The position numbers and the translations under genes are program-made. The notes under the pieces are model-generated. The model did not search any database. It saw nothing but the letters and a program-made list of their open reading frames with translations, and was not told the origin of the DNA. Positions 1 through 9,376 of a stretch of 64,000 nucleotides of DNA are shown piece by piece. This DNA is from Thioclava sp. ES.031 (GTDB lineage Bacteria > Pseudomonadota > Alphaproteobacteria > Rhodobacterales > Rhodobacteraceae). The stretch lies in the NCBI RefSeq assembly GCF_002563775.1, contig NZ_PDJO01000001.1, positions 940,001 through 1,004,000 of the forward strand. The letters run 5' to 3'. Positions within the stretch are counted from its first letter, which is position 1; each line of letters opens with the position of its first letter.

Positions 1-1936
1 TGCGCGGATCGTGGCCAAGCTCTTCGTGCAGGGCCGAGCCGACGCCCCAGACCATGCCGCCGACGGCCTGACTGCGCGCGGTCTTCTCGTTGAGCACGCG
101 GCCGATGCCGAGCACGCCGAGCATCCGGCGCACCCGCACCTCGCCCGAGACCTCGTTGACCGCGACTTCGGCGAAATGTGCGCCGAAGCCAGCCGAGAAG
201 TGGCTCTTCGCGGTTTGGCCGCGTTCGATTTTGCACTCGGCGCTGATCGGATCGCTCAGCAGATCGACCAGTTTCGCGGTCTTGCCGCCGCCCGAGACCT
301 CGCCATTGCCCAGGCTCAACTCTTCGAGCTTGCAGCCGAGCTTGTCGGCAAGCTCCTGACGGATCTTGCGCGCAGCGAGGAAGACCGAAGACCCCGATGA
401 CGACGCCCCGAAAGAGCCGCCCGACCCGGAGGCCCCCGGCAGGTCGCTATCTGCCAGATGGACCGAAACCTTGTCGATCGGCAGGCCCAGCATCTCGCCC
501 GCGATCTGGCCGAGGATGGCGTAGCTGCCGGTGCCGATATCGGTCATGTCGGTCTCGACCAGCGCACCGTCCGCGCTGAGCGTCACGCGCGCCGCCGATG
601 GCACGAGGAAGTTCGACCGCCCCGCAGCCGCGACGCCCATGCCGATCAGCCATTCGCCTTCGCGACGCGTTCCGGTCTCGGGGCGCTGATCCCAGCCGAA
701 GCGTTTCGCACCTTCGCGCAGGCTGTCTTCCAGCGCGCGGGCCGAGTAGGCCTGACCGGTGTCGGGGTGCTTTTCGGGGATATTGCGCAGGCGCAGTTCC
801 ACCGGGCAGAGGCCCAGCTTCTCGGCCAGCTCATCCATCGCGGTTTCCAGCGCGAAAGTGCCGACCGCCTCGCCCGGCGCGCGGACCGAGCCCGAGGGCG
901 TGCGGTGGTTGCGCGAGATATGCTGGCGCATCACCCGGTTGGGCGCACCATACATGAAGCGGGTCGCGGCGTTGACCGGCTCGGCGAAGCCTTCGCCTTC
1001 GAGATTGGACACACGATCCTCGTGGCCGATCCCGGTCAGCTTGCCGTCCTTGTCGGCGGCGAGGCGCAGGCGCTGCCACGTTTCGGTGCGGCGCAGCATG
1101 GCATCGAAGACGGTCTGACGGCTCAGCACGACGCGCACCGGACGGTCGAGTTCGCGCGCGGCGATCGCGGCCCCGACATGCTCGGCGGAAATGCCCAGCT
1201 TGGAGCCGAACCCGCCGCCCACATAGGGCGCGAGGATATGGACCTTGTCGGATTCCACGCCCACCGCATCGGCCAGCTCTTCCTTGTTGAATCGGATCAT
1301 TTGCAGCGAGCCATGTAGAACGAGGCGACCGTCCTTCCACTCGGCGATACCCGCATGCGGCTCCATCGCAGCAGCGACATGACCTGCGGTGGTATATTCG
1401 AGATCAACCGATTGCGCGGCCTTCTCCATCGCGGCGTCGAGGTCGCCCTGAATGGTTTCCCGCTTCTCGTTCAGCTCGAGCTCCACCCCCGCCGGATCGA
1501 CCGGCGCGCCGGGGTTCTGCTCGTAGCTGATCTTGATCCGGGCGGCGGCGTCGCGCGCGGTCTCGAAGCTGTCGGCCACGACGAGCCCGATCGGCTGGCC
1601 GTGATAATCGACGTGGTCGCCGGGCTGCACGGGCGCGGCGCCCGCCATGCCCTGCGCCGGGTTGCGCACGAATTCCGGGCCGCGGAACAGGCCCAGATAG
1701 CCGGGCAGCTTCTTCGCCTCCGTCTCATCAAAGCCGGTGACCTTGCCGCGCGTGATCGTGGCGCGCAGCATCACGCCATGGACCATGCCTTCGGGCGCGA
1801 ATTCGGCCGCATAGGTCGCGGTGCCGGTCACTTTCAACTTGCCCTCGGGGCGATCGAGCGGCGCGCCCACCAGACCCTGTTTGGTTTCGTCGAGCAGCCG
1901 CGGCTGCGCTTCATTCATCGTGAACGTGTCGCTCAT
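1..1936 (-). CDS. paoC: Aldehyde oxidoreductase, molybdopterin-binding subunit (PaoC-like), 3' end outside window
   Basis: This is the large molybdenum-cofactor subunit of a xanthine-dehydrogenase-family enzyme that oxidises aldehydes to acids. On the minus strand, 645 codons stay open from the ATG at 1936 to the window edge, so the gene is cut by the edge and is not broken. The family normally has about 730 residues, so roughly 90 are missing, including the region of the catalytic Glu. Visible family features are the glycine-rich stretch YVGGGFGSK and the later stretches [15 protein letters not shown] and TDIGTGSY that contact the cofactor. The start ATG overlaps the stop of the FAD subunit as ATGA, so the two are translationally coupled. 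I see no signal peptide (it begins [11 protein letters not shown]), as expected for this subunit. The gene symbol is by similarity to E. coli paoC (yagR); the substrate is not known. Confidence 0.88.
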   Translation of the reverse strand, partial: MSDTFTMNEAQPRLLDETKQGLVGAPLDRPEGKLKVTGTATYAAEFAPEGMVHGVMLRATITRGKVTGFDETEAKKLPGYLGLFRGPEFVRNPAQGMAGAAPVQPGDHVDYHGQPIGLVVADSFETARDAAARIKISYEQNPGAPVDPAGVELELNEKRETIQGDLDAAMEKAAQSVDLEYTTAGHVAAAMEPHAGIAEWKDGRLVLHGSLQMIRFNKEELADAVGVESDKVHILAPYVGGGFGSKLGISAEHVGAAIAARELDRPVRVVLSRQTVFDAMLRRTETWQRLRLAADKDGKLTGIGHEDRVSNLEGEGFAEPVNAATRFMYGAPNRVMRQHISRNHRTPSGSVRAPGEAVGTFALETAMDELAEKLGLCPVELRLRNIPEKHPDTGQAYSARALEDSLREGAKRFGWDQRPETGTRREGEWLIGMGVAAAGRSNFLVPSAARVTLSADGALVETDMTDIGTGSYAILGQIAGEMLGLPIDKVSVHLADSDLPGASGSGGSFGASSSGSSVFLAARKIRQELADKLGCKLEELSLGNGEVSGGGKTAKLVDLLSDPISAECKIERGQTAKSHFSAGFGAHFAEVAVNEVSGEVRVRRMLGVLGIGRVLNEKTARSQAVGGMVWGVGSALHEELGHDPR

Positions 1937-2955
1937 GCCAGCGCCTCCACCTTGTCCGTTCCGGTCGAGGCCGGGGCCATGCCCGTCGCCTCGCGCATCA
2001 CCGCGATCAGCGCGCGGCGGGTCATTTCGCGTTTGAAGTCGTTGCCCTGATCGGTGACCGCTTCGGCCAGAAGCGTATCGGCGGCTTTGCCGAACAGCGC
2101 CTCCGACGGGGTCTCGCCCTTGAGCATCGCATTGACCTGCGCATCCGCCCAGGGGCGCGGCCCGATGCCGCCGAAGGCCAGCGAGGCCTGCTTGATCGTG
2201 TCGCCCTCCATCTCGACCACGGCGGCGACCGAGACCAGCGCGAAGGCATAGGACGCCCGGTCGCGGATCTTGCGATAGCTTTGCGTGGCGTTTGCCTGCG
2301 GGGCAGGGAGGATCACGGCGGTGATGATCTCGCCCGGCTTCAGGCAGGTCTCGATCTCGGGCGTCTCGCCGGGCAGCTGATAGAGCTCGTCCATCGCCAC
2401 GGTGCGGGTTGCTCCATCGGTGCCGCGGATTTCCACCTGCGCATCGAGCGCGCGCATCGCCACCGCCATATCGGAGGGGTGCGCGGCACTGCAGGCGGCC
2501 GAGGTGCCCAGGATCGCGAGCATGCGGCTGATACCGCCCTTGGCGGCGCAGCCCGCGCCGGGGTCGCGCTTGTTGCAGGCCATTGCCGGGTCGTAGAAAT
2601 AGGGGCAGCGCGTGCGTTGCAGCAGGTTGCCGCCCGTGGTCGCCTTGTTGCGGATCTGGCCCGAGGCACCGGCCAGCAGGGCGCGCGACAGCACCGGATA
2701 GGCGCGGCGCACCTGTGGATCGGCGGCGAGATCGGCATTGCGCACCAGCGTCCCGATCTTCAGCCCGCCCTCATGCGCCTCGATCCTGTCCAGCCCGTCG
2801 ATAGTGTTGATGTCGATGACCGTCTCGGGGGTCATCACCTGCAGCTTCATCAGGTCCAGCAGGTTGGTACCGCCCGCGATGAACTGCGCGGTCTCGCCCG
2901 CCTTGGAGGCCGCGTCATCGAGCCCGCTTGCGCGAAGATAGTCGAAAGGTCTCAT
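1933..2955 (-). CDS. paoB: Aldehyde oxidoreductase, FAD-binding subunit with extra [4Fe-4S] cluster (PaoB-like)
   Basis: This 340-residue FAD subunit passes electrons from the Fe-S subunit to the acceptor. The N-terminal half carries the FAD stretch [13 protein letters not shown] (about residues 26-38). The diagnostic feature is an insertion with Cys117, Cys127, Cys136 and Cys155 ([20 protein letters not shown] and then [10 protein letters not shown]). This matches the extra [4Fe-4S] cluster of E. coli PaoB and separates it from ordinary CO-dehydrogenase FAD subunits. I chose the ATG at 2955, which overlaps the preceding stop as TGATG. A GTG one codon upstream would also be in frame. It sits between the Fe-S and Mo subunits, the usual A-B-C order. 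Confidence 0.92.
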   Translation of the reverse strand: MRPFDYLRASGLDDAASKAGETAQFIAGGTNLLDLMKLQVMTPETVIDINTIDGLDRIEAHEGGLKIGTLVRNADLAADPQVRRAYPVLSRALLAGASGQIRNKATTGGNLLQRTRCPYFYDPAMACNKRDPGAGCAAKGGISRMLAILGTSAACSAAHPSDMAVAMRALDAQVEIRGTDGATRTVAMDELYQLPGETPEIETCLKPGEIITAVILPAPQANATQSYRKIRDRASYAFALVSVAAVVEMEGDTIKQASLAFGGIGPRPWADAQVNAMLKGETPSEALFGKAADTLLAEAVTDQGNDFKREMTRRALIAVMREATGMAPASTGTDKVEALA

Positions 2956-3464
2956 CACTTCTCCTCCGCTTCGGCCGCGCGCGAGATGGCCTCGCGGATG
3001 AAGGGGTAGGCCGAGCAGCGGCAGAGGTTGCCGCTCATCCGCTCGGCAATCTCGGCGTCGCTCAACTCGGCCTTGCCGGTGAGACTGTCGCTGACATGGC
3101 TAGGCGCGCCTTCGGCGGCCTCGGCCAGCATCCCCGTCGCCGACATGATCTGCCCCGGCGTGCAATAGCCGCATTGATAGCCGTCGCAGGAGACGAATTC
3201 CTGTTGCAGCGGGTTGAGGTTGTCGGGCGTGCCGAGCCCTTCGATGGTGGTGATCTCGCAGCCTTCATGCATCACCGCGAGGCTCAGGCAGGAATTCACC
3301 CGCCGCCCGTCGACGAGCACCGTGCAGGCGCCGCATTGGCCATGATCGCAGCCCTTTTTCGAGCCGGTGAGTTGGAGATGGTCGCGCAGCGCGTCGAGCA
3401 GCGTCACGCGCGGATCGAGGTCGAGCGCGCGGGCCTCGCCATTGACGTGAAATGAAACCTTCAT
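2955..3464 (-). CDS. paoA: Aldehyde oxidoreductase, [2Fe-2S] subunit (PaoA-like)
   Basis: This 169-residue subunit has two [2Fe-2S] clusters. The plant-ferredoxin type is Cys39, Cys44, Cys47 and Cys59 ([21 protein letters not shown]). The second is the helical-domain cluster Cys98, Cys101, Cys148 and Cys150 (CGYC and CRC). It is the first gene of the three-gene operon. The protein starts directly at [14 protein letters not shown], where the ferredoxin fold begins, so it lacks the long N-terminal Tat leader that E. coli PaoA uses for export. The whole enzyme is therefore probably cytoplasmic, as in most other members of the family. The start codon follows a GGGGGACACC stretch, a weak ribosome site. 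Confidence 0.92.
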   Translation of the reverse strand: MKVSFHVNGEARALDLDPRVTLLDALRDHLQLTGSKKGCDHGQCGACTVLVDGRRVNSCLSLAVMHEGCEITTIEGLGTPDNLNPLQQEFVSCDGYQCGYCTPGQIMSATGMLAEAAEGAPSHVSDSLTGKAELSDAEIAERMSGNLCRCSAYPFIREAISRAAEAEEK

Positions 3465-3570
3465 GGTGTCCCCCTTATCCGGAATTCAGGTTTGGCGCAG
3501 CCGTCTGGGGAGGCGGGCGTTCAAACCAGCTTAATGGGGAACACCGCGCGGGCGGAAGAGTTCCTGTGAG

Positions 3571-3594
3571 AAAACCCTCACGTTGCGGTGAGGG
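3571..3594 (-). terminator. Rho-independent terminator after the PQQ dehydrogenase operon
   Basis: Read on the minus strand, CCCTCAC and GTGAGGG form a perfect 7-bp stem with a 6-nt loop, followed by TTTT. It lies about 80 bases past the stop of the PQQ dehydrogenase and upstream of paoA, so it separates the two operons. A second perfect 7-bp hairpin without a T tract is at 3627-3646. The rest of 3465-3672 shows no gene. Confidence 0.6.
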
Positions 3595-3672
3595 CGTAGC
3601 GGACGCGGTGCGCGTCAGGGGGCGGGGGCGTGGGTCGTGCCACGCCGCCCGCGATGTGTTTTCGCGCCGCGA

Positions 3673-5859
3673 TCAGTTCTCCGGCAGCGCGTAGACGGCC
3701 ACCATATCGCCCACGGTGGGCTTCAGGATCGAGTTGCCGCCCGAGATGAAGGCCACGTATTCGCGTCCCTTATACTCGTAGATCGCCGGGTTCGCGACGA
3801 CCGGAGCTTCGAGCTGCGAGGACCACAACTCCTTGCCGGTCTGGATGTCATAGGCGCGCGCCTTGGCATCCATCGTCGCGCCGATGAAGATCAGCCCCGA
3901 CTTGGTCACCGCCGGACCGCCGATCGTGGGCGAGCCCATGCTCTCCGGCATGAAGAACCCGTATTTCTGCGAGCTGCCCAGAGGCTTGCGCCATTTCACG
4001 TCGCCGGTATGCATGTCGATCGCGACCAGCTCGCCAAACGGCGGTTTCCAGCACGGCATCCCGAGCGAGTTCAGCGCGTTGCCGAGGCTCATGCCGTAGG
4101 GTGCGCCTTTCTGTGGGTAGAAGCCGTTCTCGTTGCCCGAGCCACCGGCGTTCTGCTCGTAGTCCTGACGCTCCCAGAGCTTGATGTATTGCACGATGTG
4201 GCTCGTGTTCACGACCGCGATCTGCGCGTCGGGATCGAAGGCCACGCCGCCCCATTGCACGCCGCCCGCACTGTCGGGATAGGCCAGCGTGCCTTCGCCC
4301 TTGGTGGTGGGCGGGGTGTACATCCCCTCATAGGTGAGGTTGTCGAACAGCTTCGAGCAGGCCCCGCCCGAGACGAGATCGGCGATGCCCCAAACTTCCG
4401 GCTTCTTCGACTGGTCGAGAAGCGGCGCGGGTTTGGTCGGGAAGGGCTGGGTCTTGGCATAGACCTCGCCTTTCACCGTGCCGTCGCCTTGCGGCACCGG
4501 ACGTTCCTCGATCGGCCAGACATCCTCGCCGGTCTCGCGGTTCACGACGAACAGGAAGCCCATCTTCGTGCCCTGCATCAGCGCCGGGATTTCCTTGCCG
4601 TCGACCGTGATGTCCATCAGCGTCGGCGCCGAGTTGATGTCATAGTCCCAGATGTCGTGATGCACCCATTGGCGCGACCAGACGACCTTGCCCGTGTCGA
4701 GATCGAGCGCGGTGGTCGAGGTGGCATAAGGGATCTGCTCGGTCCGGTTGCCGCCCCAGTAGTTCGGCGAGGGCGAGGCCACCGGCAGATAGACCATGTT
4801 CAGGCCCGGATCGACGGACATCGCGGTCCAGACGTTCGCGGTGCCGGTCTTGCGGCGGATGTTCTCGGGCAGGGTCTCGAAGGACCATTGCAGCTCCCCG
4901 GTCTGTGCATCGACCGAGAAAACCGCACCCGGAGGGGCTTCGGCCGACTCCCAGTCCTGCCCGGCCCAGCCGAGGATCAGGTGATTGCCCGCAACCGTCG
5001 GCGGCTGCAGCACGGAAAGCGGGAAGCTGTCATTGACCGTGTTCCACTTGTCCACGTTCAGCACGCCATCATCGCCGAAATCGGGGCAGGGCTTGCCGGT
5101 ATCGGCGTCGAGCGCGAAGAGCTGCGCATCCATCGTGCCGATATAGACGATCTTCTGGCAGACCTTGCCCGCGACCGGGTTCTCGGCCTGCCAATAGGCG
5201 ACGCCGCGGTTCTTCAGCGCGGGCTGGGTCAGCGCCTCGAGCTTGGATTTCGTGTCGAAGGCCCATTTCTGCTCGCCCGTGGCCGGGTCGAGCGCCAGCA
5301 CCCGGTAGAAGGGCGTGCCGATATAGAGCGTGTCATTGGCGAAGATCGGCGTGGCCGACCAGACGGTCGCGGGCTTGTCGCCCGAGCCATCCGAGACGTC
5401 GCCGGTATGGACCTGCCAGACCTTCTCCAGATCGCCCACATTGTCGGGATTGATCTGGGTCAGGGGCGAATATTTCTGCGCGGAAAGCTGGCCGTGGAAG
5501 CTGTTCCAGACGGGTTGCTCGGGCACCAGCGGGGTGCCGTTGCGCTCACGCGGACCGCTGGCGAGCATCGGTTGGGCGACGCTATCTGCGACCGGCTTGG
5601 GCTGATCGGCATTGGCGTCGGGGCCGGGCGGTGCGTTCTCGTTGGCCGCGGGATTGTCGGCCTGCTGATCGGTGCTAGTGTCGGACGTCGTGCCTGTGTC
5701 CGTGGTCGCCGAAGTGCCGGTATCGGTCGAGCTGCTGTCGGTAGAGGTCGCGGTGCCGCTGTCGGTTGCGGTGCTGTCGGTCGCGGTCGTGTCCTGCGCG
5801 TAGCCGGCGGCAGCAAAGAAGGCGAGGGCGAAGGCGAGCGAGACGGTCTTGCGGTTCAT
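3673..5859 (-). CDS. PQQ-dependent membrane-associated dehydrogenase, catalytic subunit (SldA/Gcd family)
   Basis: This quinoprotein of 728 residues is predicted to oxidise a sugar or polyol in the periplasm and pass electrons to ubiquinone. The start is MNRKTVSLAF at 5859, giving a Sec signal peptide ending near AGYAQ (residue about 21). An unusual stretch follows (residues about 22-92) made almost only of T, S, D and A, then P and N. The rest is an eight-bladed propeller with repeated blade motifs such as YRVLALDPATGEQKW and AYDIQTGKELW. There is no haem CXXCH, so it is not a quinohaemoprotein. Length, order and the small membrane partner encoded just upstream match SldBA-type polyol dehydrogenases of acetic acid bacteria better than one-piece glucose dehydrogenase. 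The substrate cannot be read from the sequence. No pqq biosynthesis genes are in the window. Confidence 0.85.
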   Translation of the reverse strand: MNRKTVSLAFALAFFAAAGYAQDTTATDSTATDSGTATSTDSSSTDTGTSATTDTGTTSDTSTDQQADNPAANENAPPGPDANADQPKPVADSVAQPMLASGPRERNGTPLVPEQPVWNSFHGQLSAQKYSPLTQINPDNVGDLEKVWQVHTGDVSDGSGDKPATVWSATPIFANDTLYIGTPFYRVLALDPATGEQKWAFDTKSKLEALTQPALKNRGVAYWQAENPVAGKVCQKIVYIGTMDAQLFALDADTGKPCPDFGDDGVLNVDKWNTVNDSFPLSVLQPPTVAGNHLILGWAGQDWESAEAPPGAVFSVDAQTGELQWSFETLPENIRRKTGTANVWTAMSVDPGLNMVYLPVASPSPNYWGGNRTEQIPYATSTTALDLDTGKVVWSRQWVHHDIWDYDINSAPTLMDITVDGKEIPALMQGTKMGFLFVVNRETGEDVWPIEERPVPQGDGTVKGEVYAKTQPFPTKPAPLLDQSKKPEVWGIADLVSGGACSKLFDNLTYEGMYTPPTTKGEGTLAYPDSAGGVQWGGVAFDPDAQIAVVNTSHIVQYIKLWERQDYEQNAGGSGNENGFYPQKGAPYGMSLGNALNSLGMPCWKPPFGELVAIDMHTGDVKWRKPLGSSQKYGFFMPESMGSPTIGGPAVTKSGLIFIGATMDAKARAYDIQTGKELWSSQLEAPVVANPAIYEYKGREYVAFISGGNSILKPTVGDMVAVYALPEN

Positions 5860-6227
5860 GCGTAGGCTCCTTTCGAACGCGCGCCCCGGCTCGAGGCGAT
5901 GTCGTAGATGAGGCCGATCAGCACGACGCCCATCGCCGCGATCAGCCACCATTCATGCAGGAAATAGGCGGCCGCTGCGGTGCCCAGCAGACCGAGCGCG
6001 ACGAGGACGCGCAGGATCGTGCGGATCGCTCCCGGTTCGGTCAGCTGGATCACGATCCCTGCGAGGGCGATCAACACGGAGGAGGCGATCACCAGCCCCG
6101 CGCCGAATGTGCCGGTCACGCCGGTCAGGGGGGTGACGAAATTCCAGATCGCGATGGCGGCGCCGACCAGCGCCCCCAGAACAATCAGGATGCTGCGTGG
6201 CCGTGATGCTGAGCGGGAATGTGCCAA
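5856..6227 (-). CDS. Small membrane anchor subunit of PQQ dehydrogenase (SldB-like)
   Basis: This 123-residue protein has a basic N-terminus and four hydrophobic helices (about residues 12-30, 39-60, 69-88 and 92-109). Its size and topology match the anchor domain that is fused to the N-terminus of E. coli-type glucose dehydrogenase and is separate in SldB. It overlaps the catalytic subunit gene by ATGA (5856-5859), so the two are translated together. It is likely to hold the catalytic subunit at the outer face of the membrane and provide the ubiquinone site. An AGGAG motif lies upstream of the start. Assignment rests on size, topology and context; there are no catalytic motifs to read. Confidence 0.72.
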   Translation of the reverse strand: MAHSRSASRPRSILIVLGALVGAAIAIWNFVTPLTGVTGTFGAGLVIASSVLIALAGIVIQLTEPGAIRTILRVLVALGLLGTAAAAYFLHEWWLIAAMGVVLIGLIYDIASSRGARSKGAYA

Positions 6228-6354
6228 AGGAGCTCTCCTTGGTAAGTGCTTTCCCGCTCAACGCGCTCTGTGTCTTTCGAGGTCCATGAAAAAGTGAACC
6301 GATTTGAGGCCGCTGCGTAGTGGCGCACCGATTGTGGCCCCGGTCGCAGACATG

Positions 6355-6406
6355 AAAAGGCGCGCCAAGGCAGGGTTGGCCAAGCCAACACCCGCCCGGG
6401 CGCGCC
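6355..6406 (-). terminator. Two-tier terminator after the aldo/keto reductase gene
   Basis: GGCGCGCC at 6359-6366 pairs with GGCGCGCC at 6399-6406. Inside, GTTGGC and GCCAAC form a second 6-bp stem with a 3-nt loop. On the minus strand the structure is followed directly by TTTT. It sits about 20 bases after the stop of the reductase. Confidence 0.6.
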
Positions 6407-6424
6407 GATCGGTTCGCTGCGTGT

Positions 6425-7444
6425 TTAGCGCTGGCGGTAGCCGCCCTGACGCTCCAGCATCCAGCCCGGATATTCGGCGGGCAGGGCGCTGACCTTGTCG
6501 AGGGTTTCCAGCTCTTCCGCATCGAGGGTGATCCCGGTCGCGGCGATATTGTCGGTCAGCTGGTCCTTGCGCTTCGCCCCGACGATGACGCTGGTGACGA
6601 CCTTCTGATGCAGAAGCCATGCCAGCGCGATCTGCGCCACGCTCGCGTCGCGCTTCTCGGCCATCGGGCGCATCGCGTCGATCACGTCATGGGCGCGGTC
6701 CTTCTCGACCGGCGGGAAGTCGAAATTGGCGCGCCGCCCGTCGGAGCCCTTGCCGTCGCGGTCGTATTTGCCGGACAGCAGACCGCCTGCCAGCGGGCTC
6801 CAGACCATGAGGCCCATGTCGGTGTCGCGCAGCATCGGCACCACTTCGCGCTCCAGATCGCGCCCGGCGATCGTGTAATAGGCCTGCAGCGAGAGGATCG
6901 GGGCGAGCTTGCGCGCCTCAGCGATGCCGATTGCCTTCATCACCTGCCACGCGGCCCAGTTCGACAGGCCGATATAGCGGACATGGCCGTGCTGCACGAG
7001 CGTGGTCAGCGCTTCCAGCGTCTCCGAGATCGGCGTCATCGGGTCGAAGCCGTGGATCTGGTAGAGGTCGATATGGTCGAGCTGCAGCCGCTCGAGGCTC
7101 TGCTTGCACTGCTCCATGATGTGGTAACGCGAGGCGCCGCGCTGGTTGATGCCCTCGCCCATCGGGCCGAGCACCTTGGTCGCGATCACCACCTCGTCGC
7201 GCGCGATGCCGAGATTGCGCAGGCTCTGGCCGAGGATGCGCTCGCTTTCGCCGCCCGCATAGACATTGGCGGTGTCGATGAAGTTGATGCCCGCATCCAC
7301 GGCGGTTTTCACAAGGCCGTCGGCATCGTCCTGACGCAGCTGGCCGATCTGGCCCCACATGCCCTCCGAGCCGCCGAAGGTCATCGTGCCGAGGCAAAGT
7401 TCCGAGACGAGGAGGCCGCTGGGGCCGAGAGGTCTGTAACGCAT
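6425..7444 (-). CDS. Aldo/keto reductase
   Basis: This 339-residue NADPH-dependent carbonyl reductase is of the bacterial AKR group that resembles YajO/Tas. The TIM-barrel family signatures are clear. FIDTANVYAGGESERILG carries the catalytic Asp and Tyr, VIATKVLG the Lys, and IDLYQIHGFD the His. SVIVGAKRKDQLTDN near the C-terminus is the cofactor-binding segment. I chose ATG at 7444 (MRYRPLGPSGL) because AAAGGAG stands 7 bases upstream and the family starts there. Longer in-frame starts exist but code for a low-complexity Arg/Pro tail. It is monocistronic, with a terminator downstream. The substrate is unknown. Confidence 0.9.
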   Translation of the reverse strand: MRYRPLGPSGLLVSELCLGTMTFGGSEGMWGQIGQLRQDDADGLVKTAVDAGINFIDTANVYAGGESERILGQSLRNLGIARDEVVIATKVLGPMGEGINQRGASRYHIMEQCKQSLERLQLDHIDLYQIHGFDPMTPISETLEALTTLVQHGHVRYIGLSNWAAWQVMKAIGIAEARKLAPILSLQAYYTIAGRDLEREVVPMLRDTDMGLMVWSPLAGGLLSGKYDRDGKGSDGRRANFDFPPVEKDRAHDVIDAMRPMAEKRDASVAQIALAWLLHQKVVTSVIVGAKRKDQLTDNIAATGITLDAEELETLDKVSALPAEYPGWMLERQGGYRQR

Positions 7445-7536
7445 GGATCGCTCCTTTCGCATCTGTCGGGGGCCAGGTTCGGACGGCCCCTCTGGTCTGG
7501 GTAGATGGGGCGCGCGGCGCGCGTGGCGAGTGTCGC

Positions 7537-7605
7537 ATGACACTTGCGGTGCACGATCGTGTCATCGTGCGAGACAGGGATGGGAGCGGCGCAGGGATGC
7601 GCCGC
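7537..7605. promoter_or_regulatory. Cluster of overlapping inverted repeats between exporter and reductase genes
   Basis: ATGACAC (7537-7543) is an exact inverted repeat of GTGTCAT (7559-7565). Overlapping it, GCACGAT (7551-7557) is an inverted repeat of ATCGTGC (7564-7570). A third, GCGGCGC/GCGCCGC (7586-7605), lies 5 bases past the exporter stop. The last is probably a transcription-end hairpin. The first two are mutually exclusive folds and could instead be an operator for the reductase gene, which starts about 95 bases further on. Confidence 0.35.
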
Positions 7606-7609
7606 CCGC

Positions 7610-9052
7610 TCAGTCTTCGGTGCGCTCGATCTTCATCGGCGTGAACCACGGTGTGAGGATCACCACGCTCGCGATGACCATTGCGTAGCCGATCGCCGAC
7701 ATCATCGCACTGCGATAGGCCTCGTGGTCGCCCGGCTCCGCGCCGCCCAGCATGCCGAAAAAGATCCCGCCCATGATCGCGATGCCGAAGGAGATGCCGA
7801 CCTGCCGGATCGCCTGCACCGCGCCCGAGGCCGAGCCGCTGTCGTTGCTATCCGCCGCCGAGAGCGAGACCTGAAACAGCGGCGAGACGGTGTTGCCCAG
7901 GCCGAAGCCGCCAAAGAAGAACCACGGCGCCATGCGCCACCAGCTGATCGCGTCGCCCATCGTCCAGATCGCCCAGAGCTGCCCCGCGAAGCCCGTCGCG
8001 ATGAGAATGCCGCCGCCCATCACGCGCCAGCGGACCCAGCGCGAGCCGAACCAGCCCGTCGTGGCCGAAGCCAGCAGCACGCCCAGCGGGAAGGGCGTCG
8101 TCGTCAGCCCCGATTGCAGGGGCGTGAGCCCGTAACCCGCCTGAAGATAGAGCGCCATGGTGAAGAAATAGCTCGGCACCGCGGTGAACAGCGCCGCGTT
8201 CAGAAGGCTGCCCGACAGGAACGAGCCCGAGCGCAGCAGCCGCATCGGCAGAAGCTGGGGGGCGTTGCGTTCTTCCTGATGCCGTTGCCAGCGAATGAAG
8301 ACCCAGCCGAGGATCGGCGCCGCGATCACCATCGGATACATCCAGACCTGCCAGCCGATCGACGGGGCTTCCACGAGCGGGAACAGAAGCGCCAGCGTCG
8401 CCACGGCTGCGATCGCGATGCCCACCTTGTCGATGCCCAGCTTGCGGTTGCCCTGACCCTTGGGGACCAGCATCAGCGCCGCGATGAAGGCCGCGATGCC
8501 CAGCGGAATGTTCACGAGGAAGATCGGACGCCAGCCCAGCCCGTAGATATCGGCGGTCAGCAGCAGCCCGCCCACGATCGGCCCCGCGACCGAGGCCAGC
8601 CCGGCGGTCAGCGCGAAAAGGCCGAAGGCCGCGCCGCGTTGCTCCGGCGGGAACAGGCGCGGCACCAGCGCCAGCGTCTGCGGCGTCATGATCGCGGCGC
8701 CCACGCCCTGCACGATGCGCGCGGTGACCAGCGTCCCGATCCCCGGCGCGATGCCGCAGACCAGCGAGGCGGCGGTGAACAGCGCGATGCCCGACACGAA
8801 CAGCTTGCGCCGCCCCAGCAGGTCGCCCATCCGTCCCGCCGGCAGCAGCAGGATCGCGAAGGAGAAGGTGTAGCCCGCGACGATCCACTCGATCAGGTTC
8901 GGCGGGGCCGCCAGCTCGTTCTTCATCGAGGGCAGGGCGACATTGACGATCGTGATGTCGATCAGGTTCATGAAATTCGCCAGCAGCAGCACGGCTGCAG
9001 CCGCCCAGCGGCGTGCGGGCGAAAGTGGGGTCTTCTGGTCGGTCTCGGCCAT
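7610..9052 (-). CDS. MFS drug exporter, DHA2 family (14 transmembrane helices)
   Basis: This 480-residue proton-driven efflux permease is of the EmrB/QacA (DHA2) type. The loop 2-3 signature is present as GRMGDLLGRRKLFVSG, the antiporter motif C as GLASVAGPIVGGLL, and motif D1 as NFMNLIDITIVNVALPSM in helix 1. The hydrophobic pattern fits 14 helices. I chose ATG at 9052 (MAETDQ), since the 11 extra residues from an upstream TTG do not look conserved. The ribosome site is weak. No adaptor protein (EmrA type) is adjacent, so it probably works alone in the inner membrane. Substrate unknown. Confidence 0.9.
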   Translation of the reverse strand: MAETDQKTPLSPARRWAAAAVLLLANFMNLIDITIVNVALPSMKNELAAPPNLIEWIVAGYTFSFAILLLPAGRMGDLLGRRKLFVSGIALFTAASLVCGIAPGIGTLVTARIVQGVGAAIMTPQTLALVPRLFPPEQRGAAFGLFALTAGLASVAGPIVGGLLLTADIYGLGWRPIFLVNIPLGIAAFIAALMLVPKGQGNRKLGIDKVGIAIAAVATLALLFPLVEAPSIGWQVWMYPMVIAAPILGWVFIRWQRHQEERNAPQLLPMRLLRSGSFLSGSLLNAALFTAVPSYFFTMALYLQAGYGLTPLQSGLTTTPFPLGVLLASATTGWFGSRWVRWRVMGGGILIATGFAGQLWAIWTMGDAISWWRMAPWFFFGGFGLGNTVSPLFQVSLSAADSNDSGSASGAVQAIRQVGISFGIAIMGGIFFGMLGGAEPGDHEAYRSAMMSAIGYAMVIASVVILTPWFTPMKIERTED

Positions 9053-9335
9053 TCGGGGTCCGTTCTGTCGGAGCTGTAACGCCAAGGGTAGCTAGCAGGG
9101 GGGAGAGGCTGGTCAATAGCTCGCCCGAAGGCGAGCCCGCGCGGAACAGCCTGCAGATGTGTCAAAATACATAGAAAGAAAGGCGCGCAAGCGGATGTGT
9201 CGCGGGCGGAGAGATTCGGTCGCGGAGGGCCGGGAGAGAGCCTTGGCTCACGCGACGGAGCTTGGCGTTCGTTGCAAATTTCAAGGGTGCTGCGCAAGTT
9301 TCAGAAAGATTTTGCCGAGGTCCGAGAAATGCGCT

Positions 9336-9351
9336 CTCACATGGGTGTGAG
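9336..9351. promoter_or_regulatory. Palindrome CTCACA-N4-TGTGAG, candidate operator for opp
   Basis: A perfect 6+6 inverted repeat with a 4-base spacer, 126 bases before the oppA start. Its size and symmetry suit a dimeric repressor or activator. No regulator gene is adjacent, so the assignment is only by position. Confidence 0.35.
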
Positions 9352-9376
9352 CACCGTCACGTCAGACTTGCGCCGC

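Noticed and set aside
3637..5865. Long plus-strand frame opposite the PQQ dehydrogenase
   Set aside because: Composition typical of an antisense shadow (Arg/His/Leu-rich), and the minus strand carries a complete signal peptide and propeller.
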